From NCBI RefSeq assembly GCF_018403325.1, contig NZ_BOSL01000029.1, positions 1 through 32,302 of the forward strand: a stretch of DNA of 32,302 bases. Reading direction: 5' to 3'. Source of the stretch: Paenibacillus vini (lineage in GTDB: Bacteria > Bacillota > Bacilli > Paenibacillales > Paenibacillaceae). The position numbers were made by a program, and so were the translations under genes. The notes beneath the pieces were generated by a model that worked only from the letters and a program-made list of their open reading frames with translations, was not told the origin of the DNA and did no database searches. Positions 1 to 7,537 of this stretch are shown piece after piece; position 1 is the first letter of the stretch; every line of letters starts with the position of its first letter.

Positions 1-1
1 A

Positions 2-10
2 TTACAACCA
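2..10 (-). promoter_or_regulatory. possible SigO-type upstream promoter half-site
   Basis: On the minus strand this reads TGGTTGTAA, extended by one base to ATGGTTGTAA. That ten-base string is identical to the half-site in front of the sigma-like gene at 24364-24373. It faces leftwards and lies just beyond the tgl terminator, where a promoter for the next gene would be expected. The matching TATA half would lie outside the window, so this is only a candidate. Confidence 0.3.
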
Positions 11-31
11 TCACAGGTATCAATGGGGATT

Positions 32-66
32 AAAAAAGATGACCCCTGTTCAGTACAGGAATCATC
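32..66 (-). terminator. intrinsic terminator after tgl
   Basis: Read on the minus strand there is an 11-bp stem (arms 66-56 and 48-38, all paired if two G-U pairs are allowed), a 7-nt loop, then six T. It lies about 105 bp beyond the tgl stop and fits as the end of the minus-strand transcript. Confidence 0.75.
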
Positions 67-171
67 TATTGTCTGTTGCCTAAGCCTTCTCTTTTTTAAG
101 TGTCCTTGACAAGGGTACCAGTTTATAACGCTATCAGGAAGGCTGTTCATTTCTTTTTCGCATATCCCATT

Positions 172-942
172 CTACCACCCGTAGGCATACACCCGGGTTC
201 CGATTCTTGCAATAACGGTCTTCAGTCTTTGAGTGTAGGCAAAATCCAGCGTTTCTATATCGTCCGTTTTATATGCGGATGTCGTGCTACCCGGTTTTCG
301 TCTAGTGTTGAGCAGCGCAATAATCTCCGCCCCTGTACGAATCCCCATACCGTGAGCAAAGTAGGTTCCGTCCGGAAGCAAGATCGCGTTCTCCCCGCGC
401 CATTCTGGCGACATAGGATTGAAATCGGGGTTTATAAAATAAAGCACATCCCCCGGATAGGCTTCAACCGCCGGGATAATCCGAAGATCGCTGTCATATT
501 TCCAATCATAAAGGAGTAAATCGGCAAAATAAGTATTGAACGCAGGCTCACCGATCGAATCCAGCACGCCCTTATACAGCACGATTACCATGGCCGTAGC
601 ACATTCAAAGGCATAAGCCCATCCGTTTCGAAAAATATCGCGAATGCCCTCGGCCGGCGTTACTCCGCTCCGCAACCTAAAGCCTCCGTTTGGTTCCCGG
701 TTCCAAAGCGCCTCGTTACACCGCGAATTTTTAAACGTAGCAAACTTAGCACCGCTGGCATGGAGCGCCCTGGCCGCTTCTACAATCGCGCTTCTCACCT
801 TTAATTCGAACTCCAGTTCACCAATGGAACCGTAGCGGTAAGTCACCTGGCTTTGCTGTTTGCTCTGGAGAATCTCCTGCTCTACTCCGGTCAATTGAAG
901 CTGCCCGATCCGTTCAGCCTCGCCCGGCGGAAGAATAATCAT
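172..942 (-). CDS. tgl: protein-glutamine gamma-glutamyltransferase Tgl
   Basis: Transglutaminase that cross-links spore-coat proteins by forming epsilon-(gamma-glutamyl)lysine bonds. The 256-residue product aligns by eye along its whole length with Bacillus Tgl (about 245 residues). It has the FECATA motif holding the catalytic Cys (residue 114), the WRGEN motif with the catalytic Glu (184) and the YFAHGMGI motif with the catalytic His (197). An upstream GTG at 951 is in frame, but the ATG at 942 is preferred. GAGGTGG lies 5 nt before it, and the GTG falls inside that ribosome site. It is last in a minus-strand run behind three envelope-type genes, with about 118 bp separating it from the lipoprotein gene before it, so it may have its own promoter. 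In Bacillus the enzyme is made in the mother cell late in sporulation; I see no clear sigma-K promoter here. Confidence 0.93.
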   Translation of the reverse strand: MIILPPGEAERIGQLQLTGVEQEILQSKQQSQVTYRYGSIGELEFELKVRSAIVEAARALHASGAKFATFKNSRCNEALWNREPNGGFRLRSGVTPAEGIRDIFRNGWAYAFECATAMVIVLYKGVLDSIGEPAFNTYFADLLLYDWKYDSDLRIIPAVEAYPGDVLYFINPDFNPMSPEWRGENAILLPDGTYFAHGMGIRTGAEIIALLNTRRKPGSTTSAYKTDDIETLDFAYTQRLKTVIARIGTRVYAYGW

Positions 943-1060
943 GTGGTCCACCTCGCAGATCGCCCGGAAGCATCTGATTCCGGGCTATATCCTAGTTGGG
1001 TTATTGTACGCGGATGAGGACCGGTGCGTGCCTAATATGTTCCTGCAATCGTTGCTCAGG

Positions 1061-2560
1061 TTACAAATACCCCACCGGATGGTCTTTCAATCTCCAGCCT
1101 TTATTCTCCTCGTATAAAAATCGCAGTGTAATCGACTCCATGACCTCGTCCACATCGGGAACCCTAAACACGAATTCCTTCCTGTCGGTTTCATTTACGG
1201 AAATCTCAGCTAGTTTAGCTTCATCCCAGTTCAATAAGGAACCCACTTCATAAATCGTATAGACTAGACGGCCGTCCTGCGCTTCAACCACACTGGACTC
1301 TACCATTTCTTGTACCAAGGATTCGGTGAAAATCCGTTCCAAATATTCGCTGATCTTCTCCCTCGAATTTAAGTCCTTACAGAAATAATATTGAAAAAAC
1401 TCCTCATCGGCGAGCCTTTCGTCAAAGGATGCACATTCATTTCCGCCGGCACTAAAGACGGTGAAATAGACATCGATCGCTTCGTCCCTTAGCTGAAGTG
1501 CTATTTCATCAGTTAAGGGTGGTACTTCTGCCTGCGGGTCCATATCTCGGTCCATACCTTGCTCTGACAAGGGCTTAAAACTATCGAGAATTTTATCGAG
1601 ATCTTTCATCATTTCATCGTATTCCCGAGCATCTACTGCCGCTTCTTCCCTGCCCTGATATATAGCCTCAGTCGGTCCGCTTGCCACAATGACCATTGCA
1701 TTACATATTCCTACTTTCGAAAACGGTAGGCCCTCTTCCTCGCCTCCGTTATTCCACCATTCATTCCATTCTTCCACGGTTCCGTAAATATACAATTCAA
1801 ACAGCCTGGCCTTCTCAATGTCCCTGTTTTGCGGAAGATAGTTTACTTTAATTCCATCAACGTCTTCTACTACCTCATATTTGGCATCGTCCCAGGACTC
1901 GGGAAACTCAATTTCAAAGCCTATCTGGTCGTTTAAATATCTTTTGTTCTTTTTCATGGTTTCTGACAGCTTATATTTGGTGATCCCCCAGCTGTCAATC
2001 TTGTGATTGGTGGCGGAAGCTTGGAAATAGTAGTCATCGATTGCAAATTCATAAATCTCGGTCTTTTCGTCTTCAGAATCAATGTACCCCAAACGAACCA
2101 ATTCTTCAGGATCATATAACTTATAATTTTGTCCATATGCCTTTTCCAGCCGCTCCGTGTCATCACCAACCTTAATTCCTTTTGGAGCCGGCTCATCATT
2201 ATCAAAAGAAATTGCATATAAAAGTAAGTCCTTATCAAAAGTAAGGCTTACCTCTTCTGTCCAAATGTATTTATTTCCCCAATCCCATGCATTAAAGTCC
2301 CTAGTATTTTCAATTTCATTAATAATTTCGATATCGTTTTCTTCCAGGATCGTCATTACTTCTTCCAGAGTCATGTCTAAATGAAATAATGCTAGGTACT
2401 TAGATTCCGTTACATCGTTAATTTGTTCTGGAGTGTCAGTAGATATTACGGTTTTAGTATTGGCGGATTCATCTTGAGTATCGTGGTCAGAGCGGGCTTT
2501 ACAACCACCAATGGAAATTAGAATACAGCTTAGCAGTAGCAATATTATTAACCTATTCAA
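1061..2560 (-). CDS. lipoprotein, possible IseA-like C-terminal domain
   Basis: A 499-residue secreted lipoprotein. The signal sequence ends in a lipobox (IGGC, Cys20), followed by a charged, Asp/Glu-rich linker. Residues about 45-200 form an acidic domain I do not recognise. Around 212-335 there is a segment starting with an FEIEFPESW motif, the same type as FEIDYPSSW in the neighbouring lipoprotein, of the PsbP-like kind often found in Bacillota lipoproteins. The last 150 residues (about 345-499, beginning LTDEIALQLRDEAIDVYF) look like the IseA/YoeB family, inhibitors of D,L-endopeptidases of the cell wall. That last assignment is from memory of the family pattern and is tentative. The start is TTG, with AGGGGCGG 5 nt upstream. 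It lies 47 bp after the preceding lipoprotein gene, so the two are probably co-transcribed. Confidence 0.8.
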   Translation of the reverse strand: MNRLIILLLLSCILISIGGCKARSDHDTQDESANTKTVISTDTPEQINDVTESKYLALFHLDMTLEEVMTILEENDIEIINEIENTRDFNAWDWGNKYIWTEEVSLTFDKDLLLYAISFDNDEPAPKGIKVGDDTERLEKAYGQNYKLYDPEELVRLGYIDSEDEKTEIYEFAIDDYYFQASATNHKIDSWGITKYKLSETMKKNKRYLNDQIGFEIEFPESWDDAKYEVVEDVDGIKVNYLPQNRDIEKARLFELYIYGTVEEWNEWWNNGGEEEGLPFSKVGICNAMVIVASGPTEAIYQGREEAAVDAREYDEMMKDLDKILDSFKPLSEQGMDRDMDPQAEVPPLTDEIALQLRDEAIDVYFTVFSAGGNECASFDERLADEEFFQYYFCKDLNSREKISEYLERIFTESLVQEMVESSVVEAQDGRLVYTIYEVGSLLNWDEAKLAEISVNETDRKEFVFRVPDVDEVMESITLRFLYEENKGWRLKDHPVGYL

Positions 2561-2607
2561 AACATCCGCCCCTGTTCCTCACTTTTCCATTCGAATCATG
2601 CATCACT

Positions 2608-4242
2608 TTAATCTGTAATATATATGCTCTTCGCCATCTCTAACAGCAGTTCGCGATTTTTGCTGTAGAACGTTGAAGTGACAGCAGCGTAGAGTTGTAC
2701 TCTAATTTCACTTCCATAAACAATGTAATGCATTACGGCGTTATCTCCACTATCTTTTTCTTTAAAAACATACCCTTTAATTCCTTGCAGCGTTTCAATC
2801 TCCTCGACTTGTATCCCAGCTTCCTTCGCTTCATCAATCTCTGATGTATCGATACCATCTCCCAAAGGATAATATCCACCATAAGTACGAATATCGTTGC
2901 CATCTTCCTCATAAAGGTAAACGCCATCTCCAGCAAGAGACTCTTCTGAAATATTCCAACTTGATGGATAGTCTATTTCAAATCCATATTTAACATTCGA
3001 ATAATTAGACATCGTAATACCCGCTGGATCTCCTTCATTTTCTATAATCTCCGAATCGATATCATCGAAATCTATATTAATCAAGATATCGTAAATCCCC
3101 TTCGAAGAGATCATTATATATTCCGAGTCACGGACTTTATGTAATGTTCCCGAATCTATGTCTGCCGACTTCCAGATGATTTCCCCTGTTGATTTATCTA
3201 ACACATTGACACCTTCTTCAAAAGCGGATATGAGTGCGTATCGATTATTGATTGTTGCAATGTCTTCAATAACTACAAAAGACGTTTTATAAATTTTCTC
3301 AAGCGATTCCGATGATTCTATCCACGAATAGTTAACCAATTGTTCGCCTTTATCTTCTGTAAGCAATCCCATTTGAAATGAACTGATTTGATCCGACCAT
3401 ACATATCCTGAGGCATCTTGTTGAACAAATTCTTCCCACGACTTTGATGTTTCATCGAACAGACTAACCCCTGTGTTTTCGTCACTATCCCCCCAAATGA
3501 CCATCAACTTCCCATTGAACCATCGCAGTTCCTCGATTTGAGCACCTTGCAATTGTTCAGTCGTTTGTAACTGGCCAAACTGATGGGCTACTTTATCATA
3601 TGTATGGATAGAGCCGTCTCTTTTCCCGAAATAAACCATTCTTTGATTTCCATTAATGCTTGTTACCTCATCTAATTCATAACGGTTCTTTACTTTATTC
3701 GTAGTCAAATCGATGGAGATCGAACCACTGTCAGATCCTATCCAAGCTGTATGCTCATCGCTATACAACGTTAAACTAGATCCTAATCGAAGGTCCTTTT
3801 CAGAATAGGATATAAACTTTTCATTCTTTGTGTCGTAACGCACGAGAGGTTTAGATAAATTATTATCATCGCTCCCTTCTAGTTGCTGAAAATAGAACCA
3901 AATGTTGTTGTTAAAGGCCCTTATCTCATTGAATCCCTTTGTTTCTATTTCATTGCGAAGCTCGTTTGTGTTCAATTGATATGAATAGATACCTTCCTCT
4001 TCTACATACCAAAGTTGGTCTCCTACAAGGAGACTATCCATAGGATATATATCCTTATCCAGTCGCTTATTTATTGTCAGGAAATCATTCTGTTTCGCCT
4101 TATTTCCAGAAAATGATTGTACTGCGCTCGACTCTAATGTTGGTTGATCCCCTGAAGCCGCTGGAGGTTTGTCCTGCGGGCGGCTACATGAAGCTAGCAC
4201 AATAGATATCATACATATTGCTATTATTTTTGAAATCGTCAT
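2608..4242 (-). CDS. beta-propeller lipoprotein with PsbP-like C-terminal domain
   Basis: A 544-residue lipoprotein with lipobox LASC (Cys19 in this numbering). Residues about 45-385 consist of repeated short strands with motifs such as LWYVEEEGIYSY, NIWFYFQ, RMVYFGKRDGSIHTYD and NVLDKSTGEIIWK. This is the pattern of a PQQ/WD-like beta-propeller. From about residue 410, YGFEIDYPSSWN begins a PsbP-like domain also found in the downstream lipoprotein. The ATG at 4242 is chosen over a GTG at 4251 because AAGGAG sits 8 nt before the ATG and overlaps the GTG. It lies between the unknown gene at 4272-5084 (about 30 bp apart) and the second lipoprotein (47 bp). Function unknown; probably protein-protein contacts outside the membrane. 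Confidence 0.82.
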   Translation of the reverse strand: MTISKIIAICMISIVLASCSRPQDKPPAASGDQPTLESSAVQSFSGNKAKQNDFLTINKRLDKDIYPMDSLLVGDQLWYVEEEGIYSYQLNTNELRNEIETKGFNEIRAFNNNIWFYFQQLEGSDDNNLSKPLVRYDTKNEKFISYSEKDLRLGSSLTLYSDEHTAWIGSDSGSISIDLTTNKVKNRYELDEVTSINGNQRMVYFGKRDGSIHTYDKVAHQFGQLQTTEQLQGAQIEELRWFNGKLMVIWGDSDENTGVSLFDETSKSWEEFVQQDASGYVWSDQISSFQMGLLTEDKGEQLVNYSWIESSESLEKIYKTSFVVIEDIATINNRYALISAFEEGVNVLDKSTGEIIWKSADIDSGTLHKVRDSEYIMISSKGIYDILINIDFDDIDSEIIENEGDPAGITMSNYSNVKYGFEIDYPSSWNISEESLAGDGVYLYEEDGNDIRTYGGYYPLGDGIDTSEIDEAKEAGIQVEEIETLQGIKGYVFKEKDSGDNAVMHYIVYGSEIRVQLYAAVTSTFYSKNRELLLEMAKSIYITD

Positions 4243-4271
4243 TGTGCCCACTCCTTCTATAGGTTAGTGCC

Positions 4272-5084
4272 TTACTGATTATAAAACTCTACAATTCCCC
4301 CATTAATTCGAAGTCGAATCGTTGTCGGCTCATCACTACTGAAAGGAAGGGTTACAGATGAAATGTCTTCGAAATCTGCATTGGTGAATAGATCTTTATC
4401 AAAGTCAATTACATCAGATTCAAACATATACCACTCTCTTCCCAGCCAACCTCTCCATTCTTCAAAGTATTTATCTTTCTCAAAGGTTAAAAAATTGTTG
4501 TTTTGCTTCATGCTTACTTCACTTATTTCACCATTCGGACTATAAATTAGAATGGGAATTCGAATTTGACTATCGCCTGGAAAACGAATCCCATATTCAA
4601 CTAACCCATTGCCTATACCCTCTACACCACCGATGAAATCTATCTCCTTCGAAAACGGATAAAGCGCTCCATTATAATCAAAAAAGGGACTATCAGTATG
4701 AACTGGTGGCAAGTTTAGTACATCGTTACAATCGGCTGTATATTCTTTCAATTCATTTCCCCAGGTCTCCCTGTTCACTTCAACCAATTTATTCATTGGA
4801 CCTATATCGGTGGAAGGTACTTGTGGAGTAAAATCAGGCTCGTCTCCCAACACCATGGACACATAATAATTCTTAATCTCATTGTCCGGATAGCCAATGA
4901 CTCCATGTAAAGCTCCCGTTCTTTGCGAATGGATCGGAGCAAAGACCAGTATATTGGCATATTCCCTGTTATCCGTTACAAAAATCGGATTATCCTTCAT
5001 AAAGACCTGTTCTTCTTCCTGGCTTGCCGGTACAGACTGTTTTGTCATAATAAAATTAAGCAAAGGTTTAACGTGCTTATACAT
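4272..5084 (-). CDS. conserved-looking protein of unknown function
   Basis: A 270-residue protein that I do not recognise. It has no signal peptide or membrane segment. It is acidic and rich in aromatic residues, with many Asn/Asp-Pro turns, and its end (TTIRLRINGGIVEFYNQ) looks like beta strands. The ATG start has AGGAGG 11 nt upstream and a second AGGAG 3 nt upstream. The first ribosome site directly follows the stop codon of the broken 61-codon ORF at 5101-5286, suggesting the two were once translationally coupled. It is the first intact gene of the minus-strand run leading into the two lipoproteins, so it may work with them, but nothing in the sequence shows how. Confidence 0.7.
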   Translation of the reverse strand: MYKHVKPLLNFIMTKQSVPASQEEEQVFMKDNPIFVTDNREYANILVFAPIHSQRTGALHGVIGYPDNEIKNYYVSMVLGDEPDFTPQVPSTDIGPMNKLVEVNRETWGNELKEYTADCNDVLNLPPVHTDSPFFDYNGALYPFSKEIDFIGGVEGIGNGLVEYGIRFPGDSQIRIPILIYSPNGEISEVSMKQNNNFLTFEKDKYFEEWRGWLGREWYMFESDVIDFDKDLFTNADFEDISSVTLPFSSDEPTTIRLRINGGIVEFYNQ

Positions 5085-5100
5085 AGGCTCCTATTCCTCC

Positions 5101-5286
5101 TTATATATTTAGCTGTTTGCAGAAATCCGGGTCAATCCGTCGTAACCTTTCTTTTGCGTTCTCTAGTGCCAAATACAGCATTCTAAGCTGATAACCGTAA
5201 CGTCCCATTGCTTTGAGTTCTTCAAGTCTTTTCAACCGAAAAATTTAGCTATTCCAAGCGTATTCCCATTCTACTACGGTTGTCAT
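5101..5286 (-). pseudogene. small ORF interrupted by an in-frame TAA
   Basis: A reading frame of 61 sense-length codons starts at ATG 5286, with AAAGGAG 7 nt upstream, and ends at TAA 5101. Codon 14 is TAA (after MTTVVEWEYAWNS). Reading on in the same frame gives a basic helical stretch containing LKRLEELKAMGRYGYQLRML and ending DPDFCKQLNI. The good ribosome site, the uniform frame and tight spacing to the next gene suggest a real gene hit by one nonsense mutation. The product is not recognised. It may belong to the adjoining mobile-element remnant. Confidence 0.5.
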
Positions 5287-5287
5287 T

Positions 5288-5436
5288 GTATACACTCCTT
5301 TTGGCTGGCCGCGCCCGATCAGTGCCACACCACTCTATTTATGTATACAAAATTTACTTCCGGATCTCGCCGGCTTTGATGCTTTTGTATACAGAATGTG
5401 AGCTGAAGCAGCTCTCCAGGTTCTTTTTTTGTATAC
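5288..5436. repeat. four phased GTATAC palindromes
   Basis: GTATAC occurs at 5288, 5343, 5387 and 5431. The spacings are 55, 44 and 44 bp, all multiples of 11, so the sites lie on nearly the same face of the helix. Most are flanked by T or A tracts (TTTGTATAC). They lie in the 215-bp space between the ArdC-type gene and the small broken ORF, the last one overlapping the leader of that ORF. They could be operators for a repressor of the mobile element, or iteron-like sites. Confidence 0.5.
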
Positions 5437-5454
5437 GCTTTTTAGACGTACCGC

Positions 5455-5484
5455 CCCCAATCGGGGAAGGGGCCCCGATTGGGG
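5455..5484. repeat. 12-bp GC-rich perfect inverted repeat
   Basis: CCCCAATCGGGG and CCCCGATTGGGG are separated by six bases. The repeat lies 17 bp past the stop of the ArdC-type gene and would form a strong hairpin in its transcript. Neither side has a clear T-run, so terminator function is uncertain. Confidence 0.5.
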
Positions 5485-5500
5485 CCGCGCTTCCTCGTTA

Positions 5501-6322
5501 TTATTCAGTTCCTTCAAACGTAACGCCTAGTATATAATCAGCTGCCTTCTGTGCCTGCCCTGTTGCTTGAACAATCAATCGTCTATCATCCTTCAACTTC
5601 CGCAACCAACTACCCACATAAGCAGCGCTGTTATCTAAGATACTGTTATCAATCCCTGCCACTTCGCAAAGCATAGCTGCTCCAATTTCTGCGACCAGTT
5701 CTTCCTTGCTGTAACTCTCGTCACCAAAGGCGGCAAGCTCGGTTATACCTGAACGATTCAAGCGTTCTGCATGACCTGTGCTATGAACATGCTCGTGGAA
5801 CAGGGTGCTATAATATGCTTAATCGCAGATTGGAGGAACGCTTACCGAGTCCGTTGACGGCCGATAGAAGGCCCGTCCAGTAGCGAAGGTCACTGGTGGT
5901 GCATCTTTGTAATCTTCACAAATTTTTTCTGCTTCCTCGATGGGGTCATGCTCAAATATCCGGTCATTTCTTTTACTCTTCAGCCCTTCGCATTGCTTAT
6001 TGATACTGAATATATTGTAATAGCGCAAAAACGGTATTTTAACTTCCTTCCCACTGTCTTTATCTTCTTTTTCTAGCCAAGTCCAGAAAACAACAATATT
6101 TCCTTTCTCGCTTTTTTTGACAGTACCCCCGGCTTCTTTAATTTGTTTGAAGGTTGCGTATTCTTCCGGTTCCAACAGCATTGTATTAATACCACGGTAG
6201 GATTTTTGGGTTTTCCAGTTGACGGTTGCTCCCACTCTCCAAGGTCTACGCCAAGGAACTATTCCCTTCTCCAAAAGTTGTATCATTCGATTTGTTATCA
6301 TTTCATAAATTTTTTCGCTCAT
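5501..6322 (-). pseudogene. ArdC-type antirestriction protein, broken by in-frame TAA
   Basis: The ArdC family pairs an N-terminal ssDNA-binding domain with a C-terminal zincin-like metallopeptidase domain and protects incoming conjugative DNA. Here MSEKIYEMITNRMIQLLEKG and VPWRRPW are the usual N-terminal signature, followed by the KSYRGIN and FRYYN-type segments. After VPPICD there is a TAA (5817-5819). The same frame then continues AYYSTLFHEHVHSTGH, holding the HExxH zinc motif, and EELVAEIGAAML with the likely third ligand. Thus one nonsense codon splits a frame of 273 residues. Relatives have several residues between the Asp and YYST, so a short deletion may have created the stop. The ATG at 6322 has AAGGAAAGG upstream. 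ArdC genes usually sit in the leading region next to oriT, which fits the inverted repeat at 6678-6776. Confidence 0.85.
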
Positions 6323-6340
6323 TTTAACCTTTCCTTATGT

Positions 6341-6380
6341 GTTATAATGGAGGGGCGAAGGGGTTCAAAATCTTCGCCCC
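6341..6380 (-). promoter_or_regulatory. promoter of ardC-type gene inside an inverted repeat
   Basis: On the minus strand TTGAAC (6368-6363) and TATAAC (6346-6341) are 16 bp apart. A 9-bp inverted repeat CTTCGCCCC/GGGGCGAAG (6372-6380 and 6352-6360) encloses the -35 box, so either a repressor binds here or the single strand folds into a hairpin carrying the promoter. The predicted start lies only about 12 nt before the ATG. Confidence 0.45.
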
Positions 6381-6413
6381 GGTCGCTATTGCTCCCTTAA
6401 GCAATGCGGCCCT

Positions 6414-6572
6414 TTATTTTTCTTTGGTTGGTAATGCATCCAAATAAGCATTTAATAGTCCATCTAGTAATTGCGATCGCTCCAACACCTCCGGTGCAAC
6501 AAGTCCATATTGACTGGCTAGATTGTGCATCTTTCTCCTTTCCACTTCGATTTGTCTTAATAATTCCTCCAA
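6414..6572 (-). CDS. Spo0E-like aspartyl-phosphate phosphatase
   Basis: A 52-residue protein. Spo0E-family proteins remove phosphate from Spo0A~P and so hold back sporulation. The sequence has the family pattern of two helices. The first is LEELLRQIEVERRKM. The second follows LVAPEVLERSQLLDGLLNAY, with the SQxLDxL signature near residues 33-38. The start is TTG with GAGGTGA 4-5 nt upstream; an internal ATG at codon 15 would remove the first helix and is less likely. It lies upstream of the ArdC-type gene in the same orientation, about 90 bp away, and beside the oriT-like repeat. A sporulation phosphatase carried by a mobile element would fit this setting, since small Spo0E-like genes are common on such elements. 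Confidence 0.75.
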   Translation of the reverse strand: MEELLRQIEVERRKMHNLASQYGLVAPEVLERSQLLDGLLNAYLDALPTKEK

Positions 6573-6677
6573 GAAATCACCTCACATAGCAGCTTATTTG
6601 AGTTTTGACTCCGCATGGCATCGGGTCCCGAAAGGGCGATTTTTTGCCTTTTCTTGCGAAGCTTGGGAACAGGAGCA

Positions 6678-6776
6678 TAGCCGGATGGTCAAGGGATCAG
6701 CACAAAAACTTTTTTCTTCCGCTTTGATTCTTTCGATGGAAGAAAAAAGTTTTTTGCCACTTGACGATCTGGCTAC
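6678..6776. other. oriT-like large imperfect inverted repeat
   Basis: Outer arms begin TAGCCGGATGGTCAAGGG on the plus strand and TAGCCAGATCGTCAAGTGG on the minus strand. The inner arms 6704-6720 and 6738-6754 are a perfect 17-bp match (poly-A, CTTTTTTCTTCC). The 17-bp loop lies between. No gene is seen in 6573-6844. The size of the palindrome, the adjoining ArdC remnant and the absence of coding suggest an origin of transfer of a conjugative or mobilisable element. No relaxase gene is in the window, so this remains inference. Confidence 0.4.
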
Positions 6777-6844
6777 GGCACTTAGGAAAAAACGTGTTAG
6801 GCAGGGTGGTCAAGCCCCAAATTAGTAGACATTGAAAAAAACAC

Positions 6845-7537
6845 CTAAGCCGCAAACTGGCGCCGATACTCTATCGGCGTCAGTTTGTTTAATTTCCGCT
6901 TTGGTCGCCGTTGGTTATAAAATCGTATGTATTTTTCGATTCGGCTTTGTGCCTCAGCTAAACTTCGGATATGATATGGATAGAGCCCTTCCGTTTTGAG
7001 ATGCGAGAAGAAGCTCTCCATGGAGGCATTGTCTAGACAATTGCCCCGACGAGACATGCTGATCTGGGCCCCAACCTTTGGCAGCGTGTCGTGGTAAGCG
7101 TGAGACGTGTACTGGAACCCTTGGTCGCTGTGAACGACGAGCCCAGACACGTCTTTTTGCTTGGCAAAGGCTTTTGCAAATGTCTTTAGAACAAGTTCAT
7201 TATCATTACGCTCACTGAGTTGGTAAGCCACAATCTCATTGTTGAATAAATCCTTTATGGCCGAGAGATACAGCCAGCATTCGCCTACCCGGTATTGAGT
7301 CACATCCGTTACCCATTTCTGGTTTGGTGCATCTGCTGTAAAATCTCGTTTAAGTAAATTCTCTGCCACACGTCCACCAACCTGGTATTTCATATTAAAG
7401 CGACGTTTTCTGCGAATGCTAGCTTGAAGACCAAGCTTTTGCATAAGACGTAATACCTTCTTGTGGTTCATCCATACGCCCTCATCCTGCCATATGAAAA
7501 GTTGTAGTTGTCGATAACCATACTTGCCTTCGTACCG
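6845..7537 (-). pseudogene. IS3-family OrfB transposase, 5' half missing
   Basis: The C-terminal two thirds of an IS3-family (IS150-like) DDE transposase. Visible are the HTH_21-like start GKYGYRQLQLFIWQ, the first Asp in WVTDVTQY, the second Asp in LVVHSDQGFQYTS, the catalytic Glu in DNASMESFF, and the RIEKYIRFYNQRRP ending. OrfA, the first part of OrfB and the left end are absent. Near 7537 the frame runs into IS1182-type sequence, so the first ~17 residues of the open frame that starts at 7588 are foreign. The right end of the IS probably lies between 6807 and 6840, where TGGTCAAGCCCC and a GTAGACATTG segment occur. The element cannot move by itself. Confidence 0.85.

Noticed and set aside
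6523-6825. Open frame of 100 codons on the plus strand across the large inverted repeat
   Set aside because: It overlaps the Spo0E-like gene on the other strand, has no ribosome site and its sequence follows from the palindrome.
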